IMG/VR virus record: IMGVR_UViG_3300048091_000226
Location: 1 to 53,415 of that record
Length of the DNA: 53,415 nucleotides
Direction: 5' to 3' (one strand)
Origin: a virus
Below the pieces are notes generated by a model, which saw only the letters and a list, made by a program, of their open reading frames with translations, did not search any database and had not been told where the DNA came from. This document shows positions 13,551 through 20,959 of this stretch, in pieces. Positions within the stretch are counted from its first letter, which is position 1. Each line of letters starts with the position of its first letter. The position numbers and the translations under genes were made by a program.

Positions 13551-13570
13551 TATATCTTCCTAGGTATATT
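13549..13570. promoter_or_regulatory. Dyad over the toxin start, candidate TA operator
   Basis: AATATA (13549-13554) and TATATT (13565-13570) flank the toxin ribosome site and overlap its TTG. This is a fitting place for autoregulation by the HTH antitoxin. Confidence 0.4.
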
Positions 13571-13635
13571 TTCGCAAGGAGCTCCACTTTTAGAGGCGTC
13601 AGGGAACCAAAGGGACGAATCCACACCCTCAGGTC

Positions 13636-14547
13636 TCACACCAAGTGAGCGTTCCACACCAACAGCACCCGGGCCTGAATGTAGGTTTCATCAGCCCTGA
13701 TGGTTTGCGGTGGGTGTCTCGTATTATCGGAAATCATACTGATCTGATCGTCGCCGAGCCATTGCAGGCGCTTGATGTACAGGTGACCTTCCCAAGAGAA
13801 CATGTAGATCCCATCACCAGCGAATTCACGGATGCTGATATCGACGAGGAGGGGGTCGCGGTGCTTGATCGTTGGTGCCATCGACTGGCCCCACCCTGTC
13901 ACCATCTTGAGATGGAAGTGTTCCTTGAACTCAACTCCCATCTCACGAAGATGTTGGGGGCTTACCCTCACATCCTGGAGCATCTCCGGATAATCGTGTG
14001 GAATTTGCCCGCCACCCATAGCGGCACGGACGTCGTAATGTGCAATCCACACCTCATCACCGGCCAAGCCTGGTCGATAGTAGTCGACCTCGATGACACC
14101 GCCCCCATCGTCAGCTTCCGCAACTGCAAGTAACCGCCTGCGAGCATCATCAGACAATCCTTTCCCTTGCTTGGAAAGCATGTTCCGGACGATATCCGCT
14201 GCCGATTGGGGGTGATTCTCAGTATCGCCACTTTCGACTTCAGCGAGCTTTGAAAACTTGGGCTCGTCACCGGCACCATGCTGAAGCCATTCGATTTTTA
14301 CACCAAGCGCGCCTGCAATAGCGTTCATCTTGGCGGGACCTGGCAAGGACTCACCGTTTAGCCACTTGCTCGAAGCCTTAGGCGTGACTTTTGCTATTTC
14401 TGCCAGCCGAGCGCCTGCGCCCCACTGGTCAATGCCGTGGGCGGATAACGCTTTTTTGAGGCGAGCAACGAACGCTGCGCGGATTTCTTCTATCTGAACC
14501 ATTGGTTCAGCATCGCACGGCCTTGCATGTACTTTCAGTTCCGACAT
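13636..14547 (-). CDS. cI-like repressor, HTH plus S24 peptidase
   Basis: Up to 303 aa. The N-terminal HTH lies at about residues 30-80 (ARLAEIAKVTPKASSKWLNG), followed by a linker and a C-terminal LexA/S24 serine-protease domain with the nucleophile in GQSMAPTIKHRD and the general-base Lys in LYIKRLQ. Such repressors keep lytic promoters off and self-cleave with RecA after DNA damage. Two starts are possible: ATG 14547, which would be nearly leaderless and place one operator within the coding region, or ATG 14502 (MVQIEEIRAAFVARL), whose ATG sits in operator 14495-14509. It is divergent from cro across the right operators. Confidence 0.92.
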   Translation of the reverse strand: MSELKVHARPCDAEPMVQIEEIRAAFVARLKKALSAHGIDQWGAGARLAEIAKVTPKASSKWLNGESLPGPAKMNAIAGALGVKIEWLQHGAGDEPKFSKLAEVESGDTENHPQSAADIVRNMLSKQGKGLSDDARRRLLAVAEADDGGGVIEVDYYRPGLAGDEVWIAHYDVRAAMGGGQIPHDYPEMLQDVRVSPQHLREMGVEFKEHFHLKMVTGWGQSMAPTIKHRDPLLVDISIREFAGDGIYMFSWEGHLYIKRLQWLGDDQISMISDNTRHPPQTIRADETYIQARVLLVWNAHLV

Positions 14548-14566
14548 AATATGTACTGTAAGTTCA
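14495..14566. promoter_or_regulatory. Right operators (three 15-bp sites)
   Basis: TGAACCATTGGTTCA (14495-14509), TGTACTTTCAGTTCC (14528-14542) and TGTACTGTAAGTTCA (14552-14566) are partial dyads of the form TGWAC-N5-GTWCA. Two flank or fill the PR promoter and the first covers the start of the shorter cI reading. They match the two sites at PL. Confidence 0.65.
14523..14550 (+). promoter_or_regulatory. Putative early-right promoter PR
   Basis: TTGCAT (14523-14528), a 16-nt spacer and CATAAT (14545-14550) lie 36 bp before the cro-like ATG. One operator fills the spacer and another lies at the predicted start, which fits repression. Confidence 0.6.
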
Positions 14567-14585
14567 TAATTGACTCGGAGGCCTT

Positions 14586-14825
14586 ATGCGGCCGCTCAAG
14601 AAATCGATCGATGACGCTGGCGGCGTGCCGGTGGTTGCCCTGGCCTGCGGAAAGTCTCCTCGGGCCGTTTACAAGTGGCTTACCGCTGACTGCCTGCCGC
14701 GCACCGAATACACCGGTGAGACGCGCTATGCCGAGCGAATTGCCGCTTTAGCTGCCGCCAATGGAAAGCCGTTCGAGCCGGCTTGGTTGCTCGCGGAAGC
14801 CCACCCAAAGAAAGCCGCCGCCTAA
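14586..14825 (+). CDS. Cro-like DNA-binding protein
   Basis: A 79-aa protein with a YdaS/Cro-like helix-turn-helix: SIDDAGGVPVVALACGKSPR, then AVYKWLTADCLPRTEY. It is the first gene of PR, divergent from the S24 repressor, with CGGAGG 4-5 nt before the ATG. In this position the family acts as the lytic antirepressor, binding the same operators to shut off cI. The role is assigned from position and HTH pattern. Confidence 0.8.
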   Translation: MRPLKKSIDDAGGVPVVALACGKSPRAVYKWLTADCLPRTEYTGETRYAERIAALAAANGKPFEPAWLLAEAHPKKAAA

Positions 14826-14856
14826 CCCCGTCACTCCCAACTGCAGAAGCGAATCC

Positions 14857-15201
14857 ATGGCCTACGACAACAAGAACCATCGCAACACCCACCAGCTGAA
14901 GTCGCGCCTGAATGACCACGCCTACGACGCCATCAAGGCGGAAGCGCTGGAGCGGGAGACTCAACCGGGCGCCTTGGTTCGCGACCTGACCTTGGCTGCT
15001 TTGCGGTTCAAGGAGGATTACGGCTACTTCCCACTGATCGACGACAAAGAGTTGGACGGTTTTCCGGCACTGGGCGAGTTGGCTCGCGAGCTGAAGATTC
15101 AACCTGCCGTACTCGTGCGCGATCTGATCCGTGCAGCCCTGCAAGCAAGACGAGAGCAAGGCGCCGCTACCCAAGTCAACGAGAAGAAACTGAGCGCCTG
15201 A
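14857..15201 (+). CDS. Putative ribbon-helix-helix regulator
   Basis: A 114-aa protein. NTHQLKSRLNDHAYDAIKAE, then ERETQPGALVRDLTLAAL has the strand-helix-helix profile of MetJ/Arc DNA-binding proteins, and a related stretch follows (LKIQPAVLVRDLIRAALQAR), so the helix pair may be duplicated. ATG 14857 is chosen because the RHH strand then falls close to the N-terminus. It lies second in PR and may tune early transcription; the target is unknown. Confidence 0.6.
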   Translation: MAYDNKNHRNTHQLKSRLNDHAYDAIKAEALERETQPGALVRDLTLAALRFKEDYGYFPLIDDKELDGFPALGELARELKIQPAVLVRDLIRAALQARREQGAATQVNEKKLSA

Positions 15202-15220
15202 CTAGGCCATGGAGGGAGCA

Positions 15221-15472
15221 ATGCCTGCAATACCGGAAGTTGGGCAGTACACGCAGGACGAGAAGGACCAGCTCGAACGATGGGCTGATGAAGTCGGAAT
15301 CGACATGTATCAGCTCGCTGATCGGATTTTGCAAGTGACGGAACGCGCGGTAGAGCGGCGCAGTGCTGCTCGCCTCGCAGCCGATAAAGCAGCACTGCGA
15401 AGCCGCCTCGCCGCTCATTCTGCGCAAGAAGCCCAGGCAGAAAACGTGGTGTCAATTTTCCTTTCAAGGTAA
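15221..15472 (+). CDS. Small early-right helical protein
   Basis: An 83-aa mostly helical protein, MPAIPEVGQYTQDEKDQLER, then ADEVGIDMYQLADRIL and an Ala/Arg-rich tail. ATG 15221 is preferred over 15209 because GGAGGGA lies directly before it. No family is recognised. It closes the cro-proximal gene group before a long hairpin. Confidence 0.55.
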   Translation: MPAIPEVGQYTQDEKDQLERWADEVGIDMYQLADRILQVTERAVERRSAARLAADKAALRSRLAAHSAQEAQAENVVSIFLSR

Positions 15473-15478
15473 CGGTCC

Positions 15479-15544
15479 GGCCCCTTATTAGGTGCCGCGA
15501 CAGCAGAGATTGGACCAGGCGGGACTGGCACCTAATTCGGGGCC
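15479..15544 (+). other. Long stem-loop between the cro group and the CII-like gene
   Basis: GGCCCCTTATTAGGTGCC (15479-15496) pairs with GGCACCTAATTCGGGGCC (15527-15544) at 16 of 18 positions around a 30-nt loop; GAGAAAAAAGGG follows. It sits where lambda has tR1, but there is no U-tract. Confidence 0.55.
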
Positions 15545-15646
15545 ATAGAGAAAAAAGGGTCATGGGTTCATCCGTGATCAGTTGATGAACGAATGATCGC
15601 CTGGTTGGCATAACGCCACCACGGAAACAGAAACGAGGTTTTACGA

Positions 15647-16069
15647 ATGGACAAGTTCCTGCGGGCCTGCCACGACGCGGTCAAGGACAACGAAGCAAAG
15701 TCGCTGAGCGCCAAGATGGGTGTTCCGCATGTGAGCCTGCTCCAGCGCTCGAATCCGGATAACGACGCTCACCACCTGACCATCGAACATCTGTTCGGCA
15801 TCTTGTTGCACACCGGTGACATGCGCCCTTTGGTGACGCTGGCGGATCAGTTCGGTTTCGACCTGGTTGCGCGGGAAAAGCCTGCGGTCAAGCCGTTGAT
15901 GGTTGCGCTTGGGCAGCTTTCGGCTGAGTGCGGCGATGTTGGCCGGCTGATCTTTGATGCTGCTGAGGACAACCACATCAGCCAGCACGAAAAAGCCCAG
16001 GGCGAGAAAGCAATTCTTGAGGCGATCGATGCGTTGCAGGTTCTGCGCGAGTCGCTAAAGGCTGCCTGA
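15647..16069 (+). CDS. CII-type phage regulatory protein (Phage_CII family)
   Basis: A 140-aa protein starting MDKFLRACHDAVKDNEAKSL. LSAKMGVPHVSLLQRSNPDN, then HHLTIEHLFGILLHTGDMRP follows the Phage_CII (PF06892) pattern of pseudomonad and P2-like regulators. In these, an HTH is followed by helices that mediate oligomerisation. It is probably a transcriptional activator for the lysis-lysogeny choice. It has the lambda cII position between cro and the replication genes and is closed by an intrinsic terminator at 16082-16110. Confidence 0.8.
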   Translation: MDKFLRACHDAVKDNEAKSLSAKMGVPHVSLLQRSNPDNDAHHLTIEHLFGILLHTGDMRPLVTLADQFGFDLVAREKPAVKPLMVALGQLSAECGDVGRLIFDAAEDNHISQHEKAQGEKAILEAIDALQVLRESLKAA

Positions 16070-16081
16070 ATTCCAGACACA

Positions 16082-16110
16082 AAAAAGCCGACGGTCGAGG
16101 TCGGCTTTTT
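16082..16110 (+). terminator. Intrinsic terminator after the CII-like gene
   Basis: AAAAAGCCGAC (16082-16092), loop GGTCGAG and GTCGGCTTTTT (16100-16110): an 11-bp stem with U-tract. Confidence 0.85.
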
Positions 16111-16140
16111 CAACAGCGGTAAAACAATGTGGAAATGATT

Positions 16141-16362
16141 ATGCACAACCAGATCCCCCCCGGCAATACCCTCCATGTCGCGACACTTATCGATCATTCG
16201 CAAAACGTGTCGCGACATCTCACCACCCATCAATCTGCCGCCATGCACGCCGCGTTACTGGTTCGCTTCCAGTACTCCCGTGAGTCCAAATCCTGCTTTC
16301 GCCGAGCATGCCTTGATCACCTGAAGGCGTCCCTTTCCTCGGAACAGAAGACTTCAGCATGA
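16141..16362 (+). CDS. Small protein coupled to the replication initiator
   Basis: A 73-aa polar protein, MHNQIPPGNTLHVATLIDHS, then a His/Ala-rich middle (THQSAAMHAALLV) and CFRRACLDHLKASLSSEQ. The stop overlaps the O-like ATG as ATGA. ATG 16141 is chosen with GTGGAAATG upstream; 16129 is possible. It contains a paired TGTCGCGACA motif that may be a DNA site. No family is recognised. Confidence 0.45.
   Translation: MHNQIPPGNTLHVATLIDHSQNVSRHLTTHQSAAMHAALLVRFQYSRESKSCFRRACLDHLKASLSSEQKTSA
16175..16218. repeat. Paired TGTCGCGACA palindromes
   Basis: ATGTCGCGACAC (16175-16186) and GTGTCGCGACAT (16207-16218) are exact complements, each holding a 10-bp palindrome; spacing is 32 bp start to start (three helical turns). 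Candidate binding site for a dimeric regulator. Confidence 0.55.
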
Positions 16363-17156
16363 GCAATGTCATTCAACTTCACGCAAGTAACCCGGGGGGC
16401 TTTACCCGGATGGAAAACGATCTTTACGGCGCCCTGATCCGCGCTGACCTATCAGGTAGGGAGCTTCGTGTCGCCCTGGCCATCCACCGCCAGACCGCAG
16501 GCTACAACGTCGCCAGCGCCCGCATAGCGGCTTCCTACATAGCCGAGATGGCCAATATCCACCGAGAGGACGTTTCACGCATCATCGGTGAGCTTCTCCG
16601 TCAGCGTGTGATTTACCGCGAAGGTGGGAGCAAGGCGCCCATAGGGATTTCACCGGTGAATGCATGGCGGATTGACGCTAAAAACAACCGTAAATCCACC
16701 ACCAAAAAAGAGCCACAGTGTGGCGTTTCCACCACGTCCTTAGTGGCGTTTCCACCACACAATAAAGACACAAATACAAATACTACCTCTGACGAGGTAG
16801 TCGTCGACGCCGAGCGTCAACCGGAAGCACCGGAGGGAAAAATCTCCAGGACGAAAGCCGACTCATGCCCCCACCGGGCCATTGTCGATCTGTACCACGA
16901 AATCCTTTCCGAGTTGCCAGCCGTAACCCTGATCAATAAAACCCGTCAGCAGAACCTGCAGGGCCGGTGGCGTGAGCACGAAGCCCATCGCGACCTGGCG
17001 TTCTGGCGTGAGTACTTCGAATCGGTCAAGGCGTCGAACTTCCTGATGGGCAAGGTGGAGGGCCGTTTCGGTACCAAGCCGTTCCGCGCCTCGTTCGACT
17101 GGCTGATCGCCCCTCGCAATTTCGTGAAGGTTGTCGAGGGGAATTACCATGCGTGA
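16359..17156 (+). CDS. Phage replication initiator, lambda O-like
   Basis: A 265-aa protein. The N-terminal part matches the phage replication protein O domain: GGFTRMENDLYGALIRADLS, then ELRVALAIHRQTAGYN and SASYIAEM-type helices with IHREDVSRIIGELLRQRVI, a winged-helix origin-binding fold. After a low-complexity linker (about 115-160), the C-terminal part (HRAIVDLYHEILSELPAV, then FWREYFESVKASNFLMG) resembles the helicase-loader interaction region. It would bind the iterons encoded in its own linker and recruit the downstream phage DnaB. It is coupled upstream by ATGA, and its last 8 bp overlap the dnaB start. Confidence 0.9.
   Translation: MSNVIQLHASNPGGFTRMENDLYGALIRADLSGRELRVALAIHRQTAGYNVASARIAASYIAEMANIHREDVSRIIGELLRQRVIYREGGSKAPIGISPVNAWRIDAKNNRKSTTKKEPQCGVSTTSLVAFPPHNKDTNTNTTSDEVVVDAERQPEAPEGKISRTKADSCPHRAIVDLYHEILSELPAVTLINKTRQQNLQGRWREHEAHRDLAFWREYFESVKASNFLMGKVEGRFGTKPFRASFDWLIAPRNFVKVVEGNYHA
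16720..16758 (+). other. Candidate replication origin: two iterons plus A/T-rich tract
   Basis: GTGGCGTTTCCACCAC occurs identically at 16720-16735 and 16743-16758 (23-bp period). Each has a GTGG/CCAC dyad. A degenerate third copy (CGTAAATCCACCAC) lies just upstream at about 16689-16703. An A/T-rich run follows directly (AATAAAGACACAAATACAAA). Iterons beside an A/T-rich unwinding region inside gene O is the lambda ori layout. Confidence 0.7.
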
Positions 17157-18528
17157 CCCTCACAGCATCGAGGCTGAACACAGCCTGCTTGGCGCAATGA
17201 TGCAGCGCCCGGAGCTGATCGATACTCTCTGCGAAGACCTGTCCGCCGAGGCGTTTTACTTCCCGGCAAACGCCGATGTATACCGTGGCATCCAGGCCGT
17301 TCGTTCGTCAGGTCAGGCGGTGGATTTCCTAACTGTCGGTAATCACATCGGTTCGATGGACGACGGCAGCCCGGCATTCGCCTATTGCGCCGAAATCGTC
17401 AAAAACACACCGAGTATTGCCAACGCTCGGACATACGCCCAGATCGTTCGTGAGCGGGCCATTGACCGGGCGCTTTATGACCTTGGCAGCCAGGCGATGG
17501 AAATTTCCCAAGGTACCGAGGACACGCAGGCGAAGATCGCGGCGGTTCAGGCGGCGGCTATGGCAATTGATTGCGGTTCGGGTGATGACGACATCGTCAA
17601 AGTTGGCGACGTGCTCGTTGATCAGCTTGAAGTCTGGCAAGACCGCCATGATCGCCACTCCCGGGGTGAAACCCTCATCGGTCTGTCGACTGGCTTGAAA
17701 GAACTGGATGAGAAGCTCGGTGGGCTGCAGCCCGACCACCTGTACATCGTCGCCGGGCGTCCGGCCATGGGCAAGACCACGCTTGCCATGGGCTTTGTCA
17801 TCGACGCGGCTGTGCGCCAGAGCAAGTCGGCACTCGTCATCAGTTTAGAAATGAACAAAGGCCAGTTGCTAGACCGCGCCGTGGCTTCGGAGGGGCGTAT
17901 TCCACTCAACCTGGTGAAAACTGGCACCGCTTGCCAGAGCCACGGCGCCGAACTGGCGGCCGCGGCTGGGTTGTTGCGCAGCGCCCCGCTATACATTGCC
18001 GACCGCGCCGGCTCGACGATTGGGCGCATTCGCTCCTTGGCCAGACGCCACAAGCTTCGGTATGGCCTGGACCTGCTGATGATCGACTACCTACAGCTTG
18101 TGGAAGGGGACGGCGGCAACCGTACCGAAGAGGTGAGCAGCATCAGCCGCGGCTGCAAGCTGCTTGCCAAAGAGTTGGGCATCCCTGTCGTGCTTTTGAG
18201 TCAACTGTCGCGCAAATGCGAGGAGCGTCCCAACAAGCGCCCGGTGCCCTCCGACTTGCGCGAGTCGGGTGCCATCGAACAAGACGCCGACGTGATCATG
18301 TTCGTTTACCGCGACGAGGTCTACCACGAAAACACCGAGGCAAAAGGCATTGCTGAAATCATCATCGGCAAGGGTCGAGACATCGAGATGGGCACCGTCC
18401 GCACCGCCTTCCTTGGCCAGTACAACCGATTCGAAAACCTTGCTGCCGGGTGGAAGCCAGAGCCTGCCGAGCAGCCGGAAAAGGTAGCAAGCCTGGCCAG
18501 TCGATATGCCAAAAAGGAACGATTCTGA
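17149..18528 (+). CDS. dnaB: Replicative DNA helicase DnaB
   Basis: A 459-aa DnaB-family hexameric 5'-3' helicase. The N-terminal helical domain starts MRDPHSIEAEHSLLGAMMQR. The RecA-like motor has Walker A GRPAMGKT, Walker B in LDLLMIDYLQL, the QLSRKCEERP motif and a C-terminal arginine finger region near GKGRDIEMGTV. ATG 17149 is used because GAGGGG precedes it and DnaB proteins begin PHSxEAE; a TTG at 17131 is upstream. The phage brings its own helicase, like P22 gp12, instead of a lambda P-type loader. It overlaps the O-like gene and the next gene. Confidence 0.95.
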   Translation: MRDPHSIEAEHSLLGAMMQRPELIDTLCEDLSAEAFYFPANADVYRGIQAVRSSGQAVDFLTVGNHIGSMDDGSPAFAYCAEIVKNTPSIANARTYAQIVRERAIDRALYDLGSQAMEISQGTEDTQAKIAAVQAAAMAIDCGSGDDDIVKVGDVLVDQLEVWQDRHDRHSRGETLIGLSTGLKELDEKLGGLQPDHLYIVAGRPAMGKTTLAMGFVIDAAVRQSKSALVISLEMNKGQLLDRAVASEGRIPLNLVKTGTACQSHGAELAAAAGLLRSAPLYIADRAGSTIGRIRSLARRHKLRYGLDLLMIDYLQLVEGDGGNRTEEVSSISRGCKLLAKELGIPVVLLSQLSRKCEERPNKRPVPSDLRESGAIEQDADVIMFVYRDEVYHENTEAKGIAEIIIGKGRDIEMGTVRTAFLGQYNRFENLAAGWKPEPAEQPEKVASLASRYAKKERF

Positions 18529-19028
18529 TGAACGAATCACGCCAAACCCAAATCCTCGCAGGCCAGTCCTCAATCGCCCAAAAAGTCTTTGGTTTCGTAC
18601 CGATGCAAGCGAGCTGGAGCGCTCACGATATCCACGGGGCTGTCATTGCAGCCAATGCAACAGGTGCGTCGGCATATGCGATACGCCGAGCACTTGGCGA
18701 GCTGAAGGACGCCGGGCTCGTCCGGGAGCCGGTAGGCGGAAAGTTTCAGCGCGATGCAGCCATCCCAAAACCAAAGAAGGAGCAAGTGATGACACAGGTA
18801 GCCCCGCAGGCAGCTGTACCTAACAAGAAGCCTGAGGGTGCACTCGATGTGCTCGCGGCTCTTTCCGGCGAAGTGGTGGACCTGTCGGGTGAGTTCAGCA
18901 AGCGCATGAAAGCTCTTGCTGCGCGGATCGAAGAGGTGGCGCTTTCTGTTGAAGCCGAAAGGGAGAGCAATGCCGAAGCGATCATCAAAGCCAAGCGTTT
19001 GCAGGAAGCGTTGAGGGAGTTTGCGTAA
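18528..19028 (+). CDS. Winged-helix and coiled-coil early protein
   Basis: A 166-aa protein. Residues about 12-75 (QSSIAQKVFGFVPMQASWSA, then YAIRRALGELKDAGLVREP) have the look of a winged helix, with a 'LxxLxxxGLVxx' recognition part. The second half is a charged coiled coil (EFSKRMKALAARIEEVALSV). ATG 18528 shares its A with the dnaB stop (TGATG). It may bind DNA at or near the fork; no family is recognised. Confidence 0.55.
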   Translation: MNESRQTQILAGQSSIAQKVFGFVPMQASWSAHDIHGAVIAANATGASAYAIRRALGELKDAGLVREPVGGKFQRDAAIPKPKKEQVMTQVAPQAAVPNKKPEGALDVLAALSGEVVDLSGEFSKRMKALAARIEEVALSVEAERESNAEAIIKAKRLQEALREFA

Positions 19029-19246
19029 TGAGCGCACTGGGAAAACAGGTGTCAGGCGGGCACTACAAGTCGTTAAAGATCCAGCCGATCGAATACATTC
19101 ACGCGAACGGCATCCCCTTCGCCGAAGGCAGCGTCATCAAGTACGTGACGCGGTGGCGCGATAAGGGCGGCATTGCCGATCTGGAGAAGGCCAAGCATTT
19201 CCTCGAGCTGCTGATTGAACTTGAGCAGGCGAGGGCGCCGGAATGA
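19028..19246 (+). CDS. DUF3310 family protein
   Basis: A 72-aa protein, SGGHYKSLKIQPIEYIHANG, then GSVIKYVTRWRDKGGIADLE and KAKHFLELLI. The HY-...-QPIE-I-..-G-VIKY--R...KGG--DL-KA pattern is diagnostic of DUF3310, a small phage family sometimes annotated as nucleotide kinase. Biochemistry is unclear. It starts as TAATG with the previous stop and ends as ATGA with the next gene. Confidence 0.85.
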   Translation: MSALGKQVSGGHYKSLKIQPIEYIHANGIPFAEGSVIKYVTRWRDKGGIADLEKAKHFLELLIELEQARAPE

Positions 19247-19674
19247 CTCTAGCCAACCCAAAGCTGTTCACACAGAAGCCCGTGCGGGCTAAGCCAGTCG
19301 ACCGCGAAGGGCAGGAACAGGCTGCGCTCATGCGCGAGCTTGAACTGCGCTACCCGGCGGTGTTCGAACTGATCTACCACGTTCCCAACGGTGGGCACCG
19401 TGTCAAGGCGGTCGCTGGCAAGTTGAAAGCCCAGGGTGTGAAGGCCGGCATTCCCGATCTGGTGCTGACCATGGCCCGTGGTGGGTTCTTTGGCCTGTAC
19501 ATCGAATTCAAGGCCACGCCGCCGAACGACGCCGCGATCTCGCCAAGCCAGCATGAGCGGATCCGCAAGCTGAATGAGCAGGGGTATCTGGCAGTGGTGT
19601 GCCGCGGGCACTTCGATACGGTGGAGCAGATCCGGGCCTACTTGCGACTCGCTCCTACAGTGGTGGCCGCATGA
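19243..19674 (+). CDS. VRR-NUC domain nuclease
   Basis: A 143-aa protein of the VRR-NUC branch of the restriction-endonuclease fold. The active-site elements are NGGHRVKAVAGKLKAQGV, then KAGIPDLVL with the catalytic Asp, and LYIEFKA with the E-x-K pair; SPSQHERIRKLNEQGY follows as in family members. Stand-alone phage VRR-NUC proteins are Holliday-junction-resolvase-like or structure-specific nucleases, so recombination or repair of replicating phage DNA is likely. It is coupled on both sides by ATGA. Confidence 0.85.
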   Translation: MTLANPKLFTQKPVRAKPVDREGQEQAALMRELELRYPAVFELIYHVPNGGHRVKAVAGKLKAQGVKAGIPDLVLTMARGGFFGLYIEFKATPPNDAAISPSQHERIRKLNEQGYLAVVCRGHFDTVEQIRAYLRLAPTVVAA

Positions 19675-20957
19675 CAATAACCGTGGCCTTCTCCGATGCC
19701 GAGCTCCGCCGCCGCGCTGAGGATCCGGCCGCCGTGTTGATGCGTGACCCGCGACACCCGGGGCTGTACTTCCGCTTCACCGAGGCTCGTCCGCGTGGAA
19801 CCTGGAGCCTGGTAGTGCGCAAGAAGTGGAACAAGATCGGCGCGTATCCCGACTTGTCGGCCAAGGCGGTGTTGGCCGCGCTGCCAGATCTGCGCATGCG
19901 ACTCAGCGTTGATCCGGAAGCGGGTGCCGCCGTATCGCCGTGGAAAACGCTGGGCGAGCTGTTGACGTGGTACGCCGACCGCATGAGCCGCGACCGCAAC
20001 CTCTCCGACAAACGCAAGGCGACGGGTAAATCAGCCATCGCTTGCCACCTGATCCCGCGCGTGGGCGATCTGGCGCTGGCCGATGTCCGTCACGGCACCC
20101 TCGACACCCAACTGATGTGGCCACTGCAGGAGACCCTGTCGCTGGAGTTTGTCCGGTTGATCTTCGGCCTGCTGGTGGTCGCCTGTCGTCAGGCACACAC
20201 GCTGGGCCTGATTCCGACCAACCCGATGACGGGTATCAAGTTCAGCGACTTCTCCAAGACCAAGATCAAGGCCAAGCCAGCGCGCCTTCGTGGCGTTCAG
20301 GTTGAGGGTTTGCTTGCACAGCTGCAGGAGCTGTTCGAGATTGACCCGCAGCCGGCCATGCTCGCCCTAATGATGCTGTGCCACGGCACCCGCATCGGTG
20401 AGACGCGCAAAGCCCAGTGGTCACACATCAGCCTGGCCGAACGCACCTGGTATCTGCCGGTGGGCAACACCAAGACCCGCGTCGAGCACTCCCTCCCACT
20501 GACCGATCAAATCTGCAGCCTTCTAATCCGGTACCGCGCAGCGCAACAGGCGAGCCATTACGACGGCGATTGCCTGTTTCGCTCCCACAGTGGCAAGGGC
20601 ATGAGCGAAGGGCAGGCCAGTGCCGTGTTCACCGGGCTGGGGAAGGGCGAGTGGAGCAGTCACGATCTGCGCAAGTTGGCCAGGACCGGCTGGGCTGACC
20701 TCGGGATCGACTTCCTGATCGGCGAGATGCTGATCAACCATGCCATGGGCCACAACGTGCAGGCCTACATCCACACCACAGTTGAAGAGCGCAAGCGTGC
20801 AGCCCTTGAACTGTGGCACGGCCATTTAGACGGTAAGGGTTTTTCCCTGATTCACGGGTTGAAGGACGGTAGAAACGAAAATTCGGGTAATCCGCTGGAA
20901 ACCGCAGAACATAAGGCCTGCGAGGCCATTCACGAATCAACCATAGGCGAGGTTTAA
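19671..20957 (+). CDS. Second tyrosine recombinase
   Basis: A 428-aa tyrosine recombinase with a DUF4102-like N-terminal arm (DPRHPGLYFRFTEARPRGTW) and a full catalytic domain: CHGTRIGETRKAQW (box I Arg), SSHDLRKLARTGWADLG (HxxR), NHAMGHNVQAYIHTT (His and Tyr). ATG 19671 overlaps the VRR-NUC stop. It lies in the early replication operon, far from attL and opposite to int, so it is unlikely to be the ordinary integrase. It could resolve replication multimers or be an orphan acting at another site. Pseudomonas lambdoid prophages carry similar genes here. Confidence 0.85.
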   Translation: MTITVAFSDAELRRRAEDPAAVLMRDPRHPGLYFRFTEARPRGTWSLVVRKKWNKIGAYPDLSAKAVLAALPDLRMRLSVDPEAGAAVSPWKTLGELLTWYADRMSRDRNLSDKRKATGKSAIACHLIPRVGDLALADVRHGTLDTQLMWPLQETLSLEFVRLIFGLLVVACRQAHTLGLIPTNPMTGIKFSDFSKTKIKAKPARLRGVQVEGLLAQLQELFEIDPQPAMLALMMLCHGTRIGETRKAQWSHISLAERTWYLPVGNTKTRVEHSLPLTDQICSLLIRYRAAQQASHYDGDCLFRSHSGKGMSEGQASAVFTGLGKGEWSSHDLRKLARTGWADLGIDFLIGEMLINHAMGHNVQAYIHTTVEERKRAALELWHGHLDGKGFSLIHGLKDGRNENSGNPLETAEHKACEAIHESTIGEV

Positions 20958-20959
20958 AA

